From contig JBAQNP010000011.1 in NCBI GenBank assembly GCA_049303905.1, forward strand, positions 6,196 through 70,195: 64,000 bases of DNA, written 5' to 3'. Every line of letters begins with the position of its first letter. The first letter of the stretch is position 1. The position numbers and the translations under genes were made by a program. The stretch is from UBA2206 sp049303905. Its GTDB lineage: Bacteria; Patescibacteriota; Minisyncoccia; Moranbacterales; UBA2206. Below the pieces are notes generated by a model. The model did no database searches. It was not told the origin of the DNA and worked only from the letters and a program-made list of their open reading frames with translations. Shown piece by piece: positions 57,601 to 64,000 of the stretch.

Positions 57601-59654
57601 CTTGATTCGTTATTGTATTGGTCTTTTAGTTGGAGACAAATGGTGAATGGATCTTGAGCGGGAGTGATGGTGGGAGTGGCATTATATGTTTCGTAACTTG
57701 CAGAAGAAAGAGCGATTTGGCAAGCATCTGAATCTTCTCCTTGAGCGAGTTTCATTTGATAGGTAGAGTCATCAGAGGATGTAATGTTGATTTGGGCGGG
57801 AGAAACGGAAGCGTCTAAATCCACATCAGTAATAACGGGTGGTTTGGTGTCGAGGGTGAAGTTAGTGGAAGCTAAGATGGCGGTGTTGTTGGCGGCTTCA
57901 CCATCATTAACTATCGCTTTAATTTGCGTATCAGTTTCATAAGTGGTAATTTCAATACCCGATTCACAACCTGGATCCCAAACGGCGGAGTATGGCAAGA
58001 AGTTTGTTTCTTCGACGGTTTTTTGATCTAGATCATTTGCGCCAAGACAACCAGCAGTAATATTAGTCCAGTTTGTTCCGCCATCGATGGAATATTGAAA
58101 AGATGGAGTCACTTTATACCTGTTAACCAAAGTAGCCGTGGAAGTGTCAGGATCACGAGCTTCATAGGCAATATTGACATTGCCGGAAGAATCAGGACTG
58201 GCGGTGACATTTTGAATTTGAGGAGCGCCATTGACTACATAGACCATTTGAATATCATCTACTGTCGGAGCATTACCCATTCCTTTGGAAAGTTCCAGTT
58301 TGTATTGGAAATATCGATCATCAGTTCCATCTTTCATTCCGGCGGGAATAATTGTTTGATCACAAGAAACTGCGGTAGAGTTTTTTTCACAACCAGTGGT
58401 CAAACTGCTAGGAGTTGAAAGCGCCACTTCGGTCCAACTGGCGCCGGAAAGTGCGGTGGCGTCGGCACCGGTGCGCAAATATATTTTTGTTTGAGAGCCA
58501 TCTTGCAATGTTTCATCTTCTTCCCAGCTTACTCCTCCGAGGGCATTGGCAGAGTCGGTGGAATCATAGGGGGAGGAAATAAGAGAGCCAGCATCGCCAT
58601 AGTAGACCACCAAGTCATACATCACTGGAGTTTTTGCCAAATCATCCGTACCTAAGACAACTTGATATTGAAAATATCTTTCACCGTCATCCACGCAATT
58701 ATTATTTGAAATGTCAGTGTTATTAGAAACCAAATCACAAGTTGACCAAGCCGGAGCAGTACTCATATTAGAATTGGAATCCGTTCGTACTTTGATCGAA
58801 AGAGAAGTATTGGGCAAAACATTATCCGTCCAAACCACATTCAAATAATCTTTTCCTGAAGCACCAGTATCTTTGATTGAACTGGTAAAAGTTGATTCAT
58901 AAGTTCTCATGGCTGTCGTCGGCAATTCATAGTCCACATTCACATTATCCGTAATTGGAAAATCAGTTCCGCCCACCACATTAGCAATGAGGATGGCGCG
59001 ATATTGAAAATATCGATCACTGGTTTGATCGCGAAAAGCGGAAGCGGTTTGTTCTCCCCCATTGGGATCAGAAAACCAACTTTCCGTTCCTCCGCTCGGC
59101 CCCATCCAAGAAGTCCAAGTGGCATTATCCGCCGAAGAACGTATTTGATAAACGACATTAGAAGTTCCCGCCAAAGTTTCACTCCAACTCAAACTGTTGA
59201 TGATATTTTTGGAATCCTGTGAATCAAAAATGGAAGAAGTTAGAACGGCGGTATTGGTAGTGATTAAAACATCATAAACGGTCGGCGTAGCGGACAAATT
59301 ATTTGTTCCCAAAACTACATTATATTGAATATATCGCAAACCATCATAAGCATCCAAGGAATTTCCATTAGTGAGTTCTGCCGACCAAGCCGTCCAAGTG
59401 CCGTCCGGCGTCACAACATTTCCCGCTCTGACTTTGAAAACCAAAGAAGTGCTAGCGGGAACATTCAATCCCCAGCTGATTGTTCCATAGTCCACCGAGG
59501 AGTGATAATTATCCATTACTCGTGAAGTAAAAGTTGATTCATAAGCGGATGCTTTCGCGCTATCCGTTTTTAAAAATAAAAAACAAAAAACCGCCAAACA
59601 AAATATTGCTACTGAAAAAATTGATTTTAATTTGTACATCTTTGTCTTTTTCAT
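54612..59654 (-). CDS. giant secreted fibronectin type III repeat protein, 1680 aa
   Basis: A signal peptide (about 10-35) is followed by four or five related modules of about 110 aa opening YESTFTSRVMDNYHSS and with RYIQYNVVLGTNNLSATPTV. A region with Cys pairs follows (about 490-720), then about nine FN3-like domains such as TSATINWITDIAASSKINYS with GTKYYFYAQST and DSAVVRWVTDVVGNSLVDYG. A helical linker (about 1235-1265, DVDADGEGDQLTDIMSQIQD) separates two FN3 groups. No C-terminal anchor is seen. It begins 18 nt after the DGR reverse transcriptase stop, so it probably belongs to the same transcript. It likely acts as a surface scaffold or adhesin. Confidence 0.85.
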   Translation of the reverse strand: MKKTKMYKLKSIFSVAIFCLAVFCFLFLKTDSAKASAYESTFTSRVMDNYHSSVDYGTISWGLNVPASTSLVFKVRAGNVVTPDGTWTAWSAELTNGNSLDAYDGLRYIQYNVVLGTNNLSATPTVYDVLITTNTAVLTSSIFDSQDSKNIINSLSWSETLAGTSNVVYQIRSSADNATWTSWMGPSGGTESWFSDPNGGEQTASAFRDQTSDRYFQYRAILIANVVGGTDFPITDNVNVDYELPTTAMRTYESTFTSSIKDTGASGKDYLNVVWTDNVLPNTSLSIKVRTDSNSNMSTAPAWSTCDLVSNNTDISNNNCVDDGERYFQYQVVLGTDDLAKTPVMYDLVVYYGDAGSLISSPYDSTDSANALGGVSWEEDETLQDGSQTKIYLRTGADATALSGASWTEVALSTPSSLTTGCEKNSTAVSCDQTIIPAGMKDGTDDRYFQYKLELSKGMGNAPTVDDIQMVYVVNGAPQIQNVTASPDSSGNVNIAYEARDPDTSTATLVNRYKVTPSFQYSIDGGTNWTNITAGCLGANDLDQKTVEETNFLPYSAVWDPGCESGIEITTYETDTQIKAIVNDGEAANNTAILASTNFTLDTKPPVITDVDLDASVSPAQINITSSDDSTYQMKLAQGEDSDACQIALSSASYETYNATPTITPAQDPFTICLQLKDQYNNESSISYTTSPETPTAFMVQDTTNTLTTPNEFRLFIAWKVSTDPNFNRYELYRSTDNSTFNQIFFTYTQSTNSYPDNTVVGDTEYFYKVKTIDSNSNQSFFSETVQAKADGIQNYGEGGGGTSTAPPIISDVQIPPSPIFTSQATITWSTDVFSNSTVGYSITPGSFTTEVGSDTMYDNSSTGHYGPHTVVLTNLTPDTDYYFQVKSTGTNAITGTDDNADNNHLGYHFKTLPGPKITSGSVLVSKTTNTSATINWITDIAASSKINYSTFSDMSNAENFLGTSQDSTNHEVTITGLLQGTKYYFYAQSTYNGDTATDNNQYPINSYYSFTTTQDLIAPTITFNSNTDISKTTTTAKINFTTSEQSTSTLEYGTDTSYGTTLTSDNLNINQVFDLEELTPNTTYHFKITATDENSNPNTNSNTDYTFTTNSEETPDTTGPTISDIVVSDIKYDSAVVRWVTDVVGNSLVDYGIAEEYAESKGNASTESVTVHEVLLNGLNSVTTYYFKVSSRDSDDNLSTQNKDDSNNLLTFTTTSPTEDVDADGEGDQLTDIMSQIQDMIDNYYFTEAEIQDALSGLYSISITSSGPSVDITDTTATFSWTTNRPAIGKIYYWQDTDNEDTATSQAENITAARTDHEIIIKNLNANTQYNYYAYSEGLLGTTTQSENKSFSTGDTASLSGISISNLTLNSADISWTTTGSIDSSQLEYGESIKYGKSDKGKTTSNLHTVNLTNLNENTTYHLRVTATDSDGQTLTSDDYSFTTTSLPVISNVTIKDIQIESATINWQTNVKTDSRVEFKKDGETKGTTNGELEAVTDHSFTLTNLFPGTRYTFKVSSKDAFNNESSSEEQSFTTEEDLNAPTITNVKSDTTVFPGKEAQIQTIISWNTDKDSNSILAYREGVEKDPNLIDQLKNPDITKIDNWKLIKKQDLTKNHLFVLTDLKPASVYQFRTASFDKHGNVSISENYSLLTPTKQQSVLDLIISNFESTFGWVKKIGN

Positions 59655-59672
59655 CGCTGAATCGCTTATAGA

Positions 59673-60863
59673 TTAAAAATATATATTATCTCTTTTGAAC
59701 ATTCGGCAATATCTGAAATCAATATAAAAATAATTGTAGAAAAGAATGGAAATCTCCTTGGTGAGAATTTTTTTTCGTAAATTATATGAATTATAGTGTT
59801 TCATCATTCCAAGTATTGAATTGATAAATGACAAAAAGCTTTCCGCCTCTTCTCTGTTTAGTGAGTTCTTTTTTTGGCAGAGATAGTTGTTCCAATGGGC
59901 AATTTTTTTTCTAGCATTGCCTTTATTTTTGTTTTTTATATAAATTCTAAACGGCTTCAAATAAACTCCAAGAAAATCTACTCCTCTGGAAAAATGCTGG
60001 AGATAAATTTTTCTCGGATGAAGTTTTAGTAGTAAATTTTTCAAAATATATTCCCTAATTGACAAAATTATTTTTTTCAAGAAATCTTTGCTTTGATGGA
60101 TGATGACAAAATCATCTACATATCGGCCATAATATTTGCATTTCAAAACATAGCTCACGAAATAATCCAGATCATTCAGATAAACATTGCCGAAAAGTTG
60201 TGAAGTCAAATTGCCAATCGGAAGTCCGCTGTTTTTCTCGCAATGGAAAAGTGATTTTGATTTTGGCAAATTATCCCAATCACTGGCTTTGCCTTTGATT
60301 TTGCAATTTTTAGTCGGGTCACAATAAATTGTTTTTTTGATAAGCTCCAAAACAAGTTTCAAATCAAAATCCAATCCGGTTTTTTCTTTTTGCAAAAGTA
60401 TTCTTTTTTTCACTTGATTATACAAAATATCCTTATTAATTGACATAAAATATCCACTAATGTCCAGTTTCAAAATATAGCAATCTTTCTGGTAGTTTTG
60501 CGAACAGGAACGAATGAAATGATCCACTCTTTTTATCCCACAGCGCACTCCTTTGCCAACCCGACAACTATACGAATCATAAATGAAATGTTTTTCAAAA
60601 ATCGGATTGATATAGTTATAGATAAAATGATGCACAATTCTGTCGCGAAAATCGGCGGCAAAAATTTCTCTTTTTATCGGACGATCCACCACAAAACAAA
60701 TGCTTCTCCCAGGTTGATATTGGCCAGAAACAATTTCCTCATATAATTTGAAAATATTTTCTTCAAACTTTTCTTCAAATTTCAAAGCGCTGAAAGTTTT
60801 CCGCTTGTTTTTTCGGGCATCAAAATATGCTTGAAATAAGTCTTCTAATAATTTTTCATTCAT
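59673..60863 (-). CDS. DGR-type reverse transcriptase
   Basis: This 396-aa protein has the seven RT blocks. LKLDISGYF (131-139) holds the first catalytic Asp, and YYGRYVDDFVII the YVDD box (248-251). The diagnostic GLPIGNLTSQ (213-222) replaces the QGxxxSP of group II intron and retroviral enzymes and is the signature of DGR RTs. RRICFVVDRP-type and DRIVHHFIYN blocks are in the fingers. No maturase or endonuclease domain follows. It copies the template repeat with errors at adenines. It starts 74 nt from the TR. Confidence 0.95.
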   Translation of the reverse strand: MNEKLLEDLFQAYFDARKNKRKTFSALKFEEKFEENIFKLYEEIVSGQYQPGRSICFVVDRPIKREIFAADFRDRIVHHFIYNYINPIFEKHFIYDSYSCRVGKGVRCGIKRVDHFIRSCSQNYQKDCYILKLDISGYFMSINKDILYNQVKKRILLQKEKTGLDFDLKLVLELIKKTIYCDPTKNCKIKGKASDWDNLPKSKSLFHCEKNSGLPIGNLTSQLFGNVYLNDLDYFVSYVLKCKYYGRYVDDFVIIHQSKDFLKKIILSIREYILKNLLLKLHPRKIYLQHFSRGVDFLGVYLKPFRIYIKNKNKGNARKKIAHWNNYLCQKKNSLNREEAESFLSFINSILGMMKHYNSYNLRKKILTKEISILFYNYFYIDFRYCRMFKRDNIYF

Positions 60864-60937
60864 ACAAAATTTTTAATAATCTCGCTATTCCCTCCATTTT
60901 TATATAAACGGAGGGAAATTTATTTTGCGAAATAGAC

Positions 60938-61117
60938 CAATCCTTGAGGCATCGGACACTAAATCCGTTCGCCTGGTCATTCTCATTGCGATTGACCGTG
61001 GCGTTCGTGTAATTCAGATTCCGATTCCAAGCATTACTGCCGGACACCGTTGAAGACCAGAAGTTCGCGTTCGTGCCGAGATTGTTGAAAGTGCCATCGG
61101 TATTGCGGTTGCCGGCA
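60938..61117 (-). repeat. DGR template repeat (TR), 180 bp
   Basis: TR aligns with 61685-61864 at a fixed offset of 747 bp without gaps. There are 22 differences, 21 at positions where the TR minus strand has A; the remaining one is G to A. The conserved 3' end TGCCTCAAGGATTG is shared with the VR. It lies in a remnant frame (60856-61143) that reads like the C-terminus of the target, with many AAC codons (Asn) that become Tyr, Phe, Ser, His or Gly in VR. Confidence 0.97.
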
Positions 61118-61261
61118 AGCCCTAACAGTCGCTTGTTGATCAAATCATCCTACTGGATAAATTGAATTTTTGCATTCCTGACATTTTTTGCCAGAGGACT
61201 GTTGGATTGATTTTTAGGCTCACTTATTTTCACCGTAGCAAAAATAATTCTGGCCCGAAAA

Positions 61262-61600
61262 TCACTTTTGGCTTTTTTGCCAGCCTGTCAACTGTTTGGA
61301 AACATTTTCTATTTTCAAATTAATGTGCGTGAATTTTTTGAGGTTGATTTCTTTCAAATCATGAAGAATTCTGACATATAATCTGACCATTTCCAACTTT
61401 TCTCTTGCTTCACCTATGATTTCTTTTTTGTCATATTCTCTATTGGCTCGATAGATTCCCACGAGCAAATCAATGGTGTCTTTTTTCAGATCTTGCCCAA
61501 TCGTATATTTATATTCTCGCGACAAATCTTTGGAAAAAATAAATATTTCCAAAAGCAAATCATAACTGGCTTTGTGCACTGGCAGACTGGAATAAATCAT
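61262..61600 (-). CDS. avd: Avd, DGR accessory variability protein
   Basis: This is 112 aa from ATG 61600, preceded by AAGG. The frame stays open to 61699 within the VR, but that extension is rejected. The sequence SSLPVHKASYDLLLEIFIFS, YTIGQDLKKDTIDLLVGIYR and ARE-KLEMVRLYVRILHDLKEI shows four amphipathic helices, the four-helix bundle of the Avd/S23-like family. Avd forms a basic barrel that binds the RT and TR RNA and is needed for mutagenic retrohoming. It lies between the target and the TR, the usual position. Confidence 0.9.
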   Translation of the reverse strand: MIYSSLPVHKASYDLLLEIFIFSKDLSREYKYTIGQDLKKDTIDLLVGIYRANREYDKKEIIGEAREKLEMVRLYVRILHDLKEINLKKFTHINLKIENVSKQLTGWQKSQK

Positions 61601-61623
61601 AAACCTTGTTAATTTTATCCCGA

Positions 61624-61637
61624 CCGCCTCACGGCGG
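61624..61637. repeat. hairpin just downstream of the VR
   Basis: CCGCC (624-628) and GGCGG (633-637) flank TCAC. It lies 47 nt past the VR 3' end, where some DGRs have a cruciform that assists targeting. It also belongs to the dispersed palindromes of this window. Confidence 0.5.
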
Positions 61638-61683
61638 AAGAAAATAAATACAAATGAATCCAAATGAATCAAATAAATTAAAA

Positions 61684-62688
61684 TCAATCCTTGAGGCAAC
61701 GGACACTAAAACCGTACGCCTGGGCATACTCATTGCGATAGACCGTGGCGAATGAGTAATGCAGAGACCGACCCCAAGCATTACTGCCGGACACCGAAGA
61801 AGACCAGAAGAACGCGTACGTGCCGAGATAGTTGAAAGTGCCATCGGTATTGCGGTAGCCGGCACCGAAAGCGGTAAAGCCGGAAGAGTTGGTAGCTCCC
61901 GTGTTGGGCGTCGTCCAATGAGTTATGCCTGCTTCTTTCATTTTTCCTCCAGCGGTAGAACAATCCCAAACTGTGCTTCGAGTGGAAACGCAAGTTTGAC
62001 CACCGTCTTTCAGATAATTTTCCAATGCGTACCACTCCGCATCAGTTGGAATGTGCCAACTGGTCGGACAAATTCCTTTCGTTCCAGCGGTTTCGCTATA
62101 TTGCATCATTTCGTCCCACTGATAGAGTCCGCCGTAGGTGGTGCAGTTGGCATCTAGATTGGAATAACAATATTTTTCAATAGTGGAGTTGTTGGTTTGA
62201 TTAGATGCTCCAGCGATTCTTGTGCCGACATTCAAATTTTTTGTCATCCAGCATTGACCGTTAATGAGGACAGTGGGATAAGTTTCGCCGGAATAGACAA
62301 CGCTATTAGTTCCGCAAGTCCAAGAAAGTTTCAATTCATCGCCAGTGTGAACAATTGGCATATCACCATTAGTATTTGTTCCCGCGTCAAAATTTGCCGT
62401 CGTCGTATCCGTCACACTTGAACTCCCCGAACTCAGCGTGAGTTGATCATTACTTGTGTCAACATTCGTGTCTTTAGAAAAAAACTTTGTCCAACCGGAT
62501 TGATTGCTGGTGTGATTGGCAACCGCGCTTTCATCCGCTCCCCCTGACCAAGTCGCCTGAAGCCAACCATAAGTGGCACCTTTGGCGATGAAGTTATAGG
62601 TCAGAAAAGAAAGACTTACTATTGTCAGAAGCGCAACCCCGTAGATTATGGTCTTTTTTTGTTTGTTGAGGTTTTTTAGTTTTTTCAT
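61684..62688 (-). CDS. DGR target: membrane-anchored FISUMP (C-type-lectin-like) protein
   Basis: This 334-aa protein has an N-terminal signal anchor (about 14-32) and a Ser/Thr-rich stalk to about 115. A FISUMP domain follows, with YPTVLINGQCWMTKNLNVG, KYCYSNLDANCTTYGGLYQW and ICPTSWHIPTDAEWYALENY. The C-terminus AGYRNTDGTFNYLGTYAFFW ... GFSVRCLKD (about 275-334) is the variable region. The lectin-like fold displays variable side chains for ligand binding. At least 14 residues differ from the template. Its leader carries a hairpin and a GA/CT dinucleotide tract. Confidence 0.93.
   Translation of the reverse strand: MKKLKNLNKQKKTIIYGVALLTIVSLSFLTYNFIAKGATYGWLQATWSGGADESAVANHTSNQSGWTKFFSKDTNVDTSNDQLTLSSGSSSVTDTTTANFDAGTNTNGDMPIVHTGDELKLSWTCGTNSVVYSGETYPTVLINGQCWMTKNLNVGTRIAGASNQTNNSTIEKYCYSNLDANCTTYGGLYQWDEMMQYSETAGTKGICPTSWHIPTDAEWYALENYLKDGGQTCVSTRSTVWDCSTAGGKMKEAGITHWTTPNTGATNSSGFTAFGAGYRNTDGTFNYLGTYAFFWSSSVSGSNAWGRSLHYSFATVYRNEYAQAYGFSVRCLKD
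61685..61864 (-). repeat. DGR variable repeat (VR), 180 bp
   Basis: It forms the last 60 codons of the target gene, up to the last base before the TGA stop is completed. Compared with TR it has changes at 21 template adenines; examples are Asn to Tyr (six), Phe, Ser, His and Gly. The final 14 bp, the mutagenic-homology start region, is identical to the TR. Confidence 0.97.
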
Positions 62689-62714
62689 AATATTTTTAAA
62701 TAAAAATTAAAAAT

Positions 62715-62734
62715 CACCAGTAAAATTACTGGTG
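62715..62734 (-). promoter_or_regulatory. hairpin in the target-gene leader
   Basis: CACCAGTA (715-722) and TACTGGTG (727-734) flank 4 nt, 27 nt ahead of the target ATG. No T run follows at once, so it is more likely a leader structure than a terminator. Confidence 0.5.
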
Positions 62735-62777
62735 CGTAAAAATAGCATTCGAATCAAAAGGTGTTCGAGGATTAGTC

Positions 62778-62800
62778 GAGAGAGAGAGAGAGAGAGAGAG
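62778..62800. repeat. GA dinucleotide tract (about 11 units) upstream of the DGR target
   Basis: A pure GAGA tract (CT on the transcribed strand's sense) lies about 90 nt upstream of the target ATG. It could vary in length by slippage. The surrounding spacer (62801-62931) is T-rich with no gene. Confidence 0.8.
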
Positions 62801-62931
62801 TAATTTATTTTATTTTTCATTTTTTCTGGCTAGTTTTTATTTGCTTTTCCTATCGTTATTATATACTATTTTGCTTTTTTATGGAAGATGATGACCCTTT
62901 CCTAAAACCGAGTTTTAGGAGAAATTAAATT

Positions 62932-63795
62932 TCATTTTTTCTTTTTATTTCCACCCTTTAACATCTTTTTGTTTTCTGATTTTATTCTTCTTTCAACTTT
63001 TTTCACATCTTCTTCAGCTGGTAATGTTTCCGGGTAGATTTCTTTTTCTGCTAGAAGATTACGCACACTTTTATTATTTTTTACATGCTCAGAAGTGATG
63101 AGTTGTTCTCCGCGAATATGCGTGTCGCGTTTCAATGTGAAATTAGTAATCTCATTGGCAAAATCTTTGGCTTTTATCGTTATAGCCGGCAAAAAATCAG
63201 CCAGTACTCTACTATCCTTGATTCCCAGTTTCTTTTTCATATCTTGGGTTGTATTTCCACCAAAAAGTGCTTGGTCTCCCTTGCTTCGAATACGCGCAAA
63301 GCCAAGATTATCAATACCTCTTTCATAAATAATTCCTGATAATTCTTTTTCTGAATTGGTAAGTTTTTCACGAAAAGTCAATCTTTCTATTTCTGATATT
63401 CTTTTTTCAATCAGTTCTTGTTTTCTGGTTTGAACAGCAAAATAAGCCATTGCAAAAGCGATCTCCTCTTTTCTTGGATCACCATTTTGCGCAATTAAAT
63501 AACAAGCGTGTCGAGTAAGCGCGATATCATCAATCTCTCGCTCTGCGCCTTTTCCTGCAGTTATCAATTTGCCGACGTCGGCAAATTGATCCTCCACAGC
63601 AAGACCTGCGTTCTGACAAGCTATTTTAGCTTTCTCTATGACTTTTTGAAAATTTTTCCATTGATCATATCCAAGCAAGACTTGTAAATCTCGAGCAAAC
63701 CAAAATTCCAAACCATCCTCTGTTTTTTGAGCATAGTCATTGAAATTTTTATGAAGTTTTTCAATAATTTCGTGTTTCATTGTTTTATAATGCAA
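62932..63795 (-). CDS. dinD: DinD-like protein, second copy
   Basis: This 287-aa protein resembles the DinD at 1842-2660: LEFWFARDLQVLLGYDQWKN, IALTRHACYLIAQNGDPRKE and AMAYFAVQTRKQELIEK. The C-terminal half has FARIRSKGDQALFGGNTTQD and RDTHIRGEQLITSEHVKNNK, the usual DinD ending. SOS association is from E. coli. It lies upstream of the DGR on the same strand, but the 240-bp gap with the GA tract suggests separate transcription. Confidence 0.88.
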   Translation of the reverse strand: MHYKTMKHEIIEKLHKNFNDYAQKTEDGLEFWFARDLQVLLGYDQWKNFQKVIEKAKIACQNAGLAVEDQFADVGKLITAGKGAEREIDDIALTRHACYLIAQNGDPRKEEIAFAMAYFAVQTRKQELIEKRISEIERLTFREKLTNSEKELSGIIYERGIDNLGFARIRSKGDQALFGGNTTQDMKKKLGIKDSRVLADFLPAITIKAKDFANEITNFTLKRDTHIRGEQLITSEHVKNNKSVRNLLAEKEIYPETLPAEEDVKKVERRIKSENKKMLKGGNKKKK

Positions 63796-63874
63796 AATTA
63801 AGATAAAATATTATCTTTATTTTAAGATTTAATTTCTGGTTTCTCTTGTCGCGTTTCCACGTTTTTATTATATC

Positions 63875-63892
63875 TAGGACTTACGCGTTTGC
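63875..63892. mobile_element. insertion-sequence end (terminal repeat)
   Basis: TAGGACTTACGCGTTTGC, whose reverse complement matches 40684-40701 in 17 of 18 bases. It overlaps the stop codon of the adjacent transposase-like frame. The other end lies outside the window. Confidence 0.45.
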
Positions 63893-64000
63893 CAAATAAT
63901 CAGCAGTTGCCATTCTAGATATCGACCATTTCTGTTCATACCAAGAAATACCATTCTGGATACGTTCCCATTCCAATTTCAGGAATGCGAGAAACGCGCA
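63881..64000 (-). CDS. possible transposase C-terminus, cut by window edge
   Basis: Thirty-nine codons are open to the edge, with TAA at 63881-63883. They read AFLKLEWERIQNGISWYEQK, then WSISRMATADYLANA. The composition (Trp, Arg, Tyr) is protein-like, and the stop lies within an inverted-repeat-like end, as in compact insertion sequences. The family cannot be assigned from this fragment. Confidence 0.45.
   Translation of the reverse strand, partial: CAFLAFLKLEWERIQNGISWYEQKWSISRMATADYLANA

Noticed and set aside
59673..60863. Group II intron or retron reverse transcriptase
   Set aside because: There is no maturase or HNH domain, no intron RNA folds and no msr-msd structure. The SQ motif, TR-VR pair and Avd decide for a DGR.
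60856..61143. 95-aa frame across the template repeat
   Set aside because: It is the TR read as protein, a relic of the target C-terminus followed by unrelated codons. It has no good start signal and overlaps the RT start.
61601..61699. 33-codon N-terminal extension of Avd
   Set aside because: It runs back into the VR, and the family start is at SSLPVHKASYD. ATG 61600 has a ribosome site.

Overview
The window is an AT-rich, densely packed bacterial segment that uses the standard bacterial code (TGA serves as a stop, for example for the variable protein at 61684-62688). Many genes lack a Shine-Dalgarno sequence. Lineage-typical families are present: DUF5654, FISUMP-domain surface proteins, DinD/BRO-N proteins, 45-residue mini-proteins and fibronectin-type-III giants. 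Together these suggest a Candidate Phyla Radiation (Patescibacteria) genome. I infer that from gene content; no rRNA is present to prove it.

Layout. 1-7.5 kb is an accessory/defence region on the minus strand: a RecB-like nuclease fragment, a DinD protein, a Clp-fold SDH protease, a DpnI-type methyl-directed endonuclease, a DUF3800 protein with an overlapping 38-aa gene, and a Phd-antitoxin/HsdR-N fusion. 7.5-16.2 kb is mostly core: radC, a Mur-ligase-like protein, an aminotransferase, a tandem-fused D-Ala-D-Ala ligase, a thioredoxin-like lipoprotein with a CPVC membrane protein, an RRM protein and a DM13 protein. 16.5-28.7 kb looks integrated. A GIY-YIG cassette duplicates the 5' end of tRNA-Asn, and a large serine recombinase overlaps the 3' part of the same tRNA. 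These are followed by a 34-bp phased non-coding array, small cargo genes, an IetAS-like subtilase/AAA pair, a PIN-like protein and a possible HEPN protein.

28.8-53.2 kb is housekeeping: Fic, RsgA, adenosine kinase plus S-adenosylhomocysteinase (together they clear SAH to AMP), an envelope-stress operon (YtxH, DUF948-like, lmo0937-like, YggT, RHH), ABC-F, a DEAD helicase, BaiN-like, Csp, an M23 peptidase, a permease, tRNA-Glu, an ECF sigma factor, TsaD, a PrsW-like protease, Hsp20 and VanW. 53.3-54.3 kb is a tRNA cluster (Arg-TCG, Lys-CTT, His-GTG, Arg-TCT) interrupted by an HNH endonuclease.

54.6-62.7 kb holds the most striking system, a complete diversity-generating retroelement (DGR) on the minus strand. 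In transcription order it has a membrane-anchored FISUMP target with a 180-bp variable repeat (VR), an Avd accessory protein, a 180-bp template repeat (TR), a DGR-type reverse transcriptase, and, 18 nt later, a 1680-aa secreted FN3 protein. TR and VR align without gaps. Of 22 differences, 21 fall at template adenines, the signature of adenine mutagenesis. The window closes with a second DinD gene and the end of an insertion sequence.
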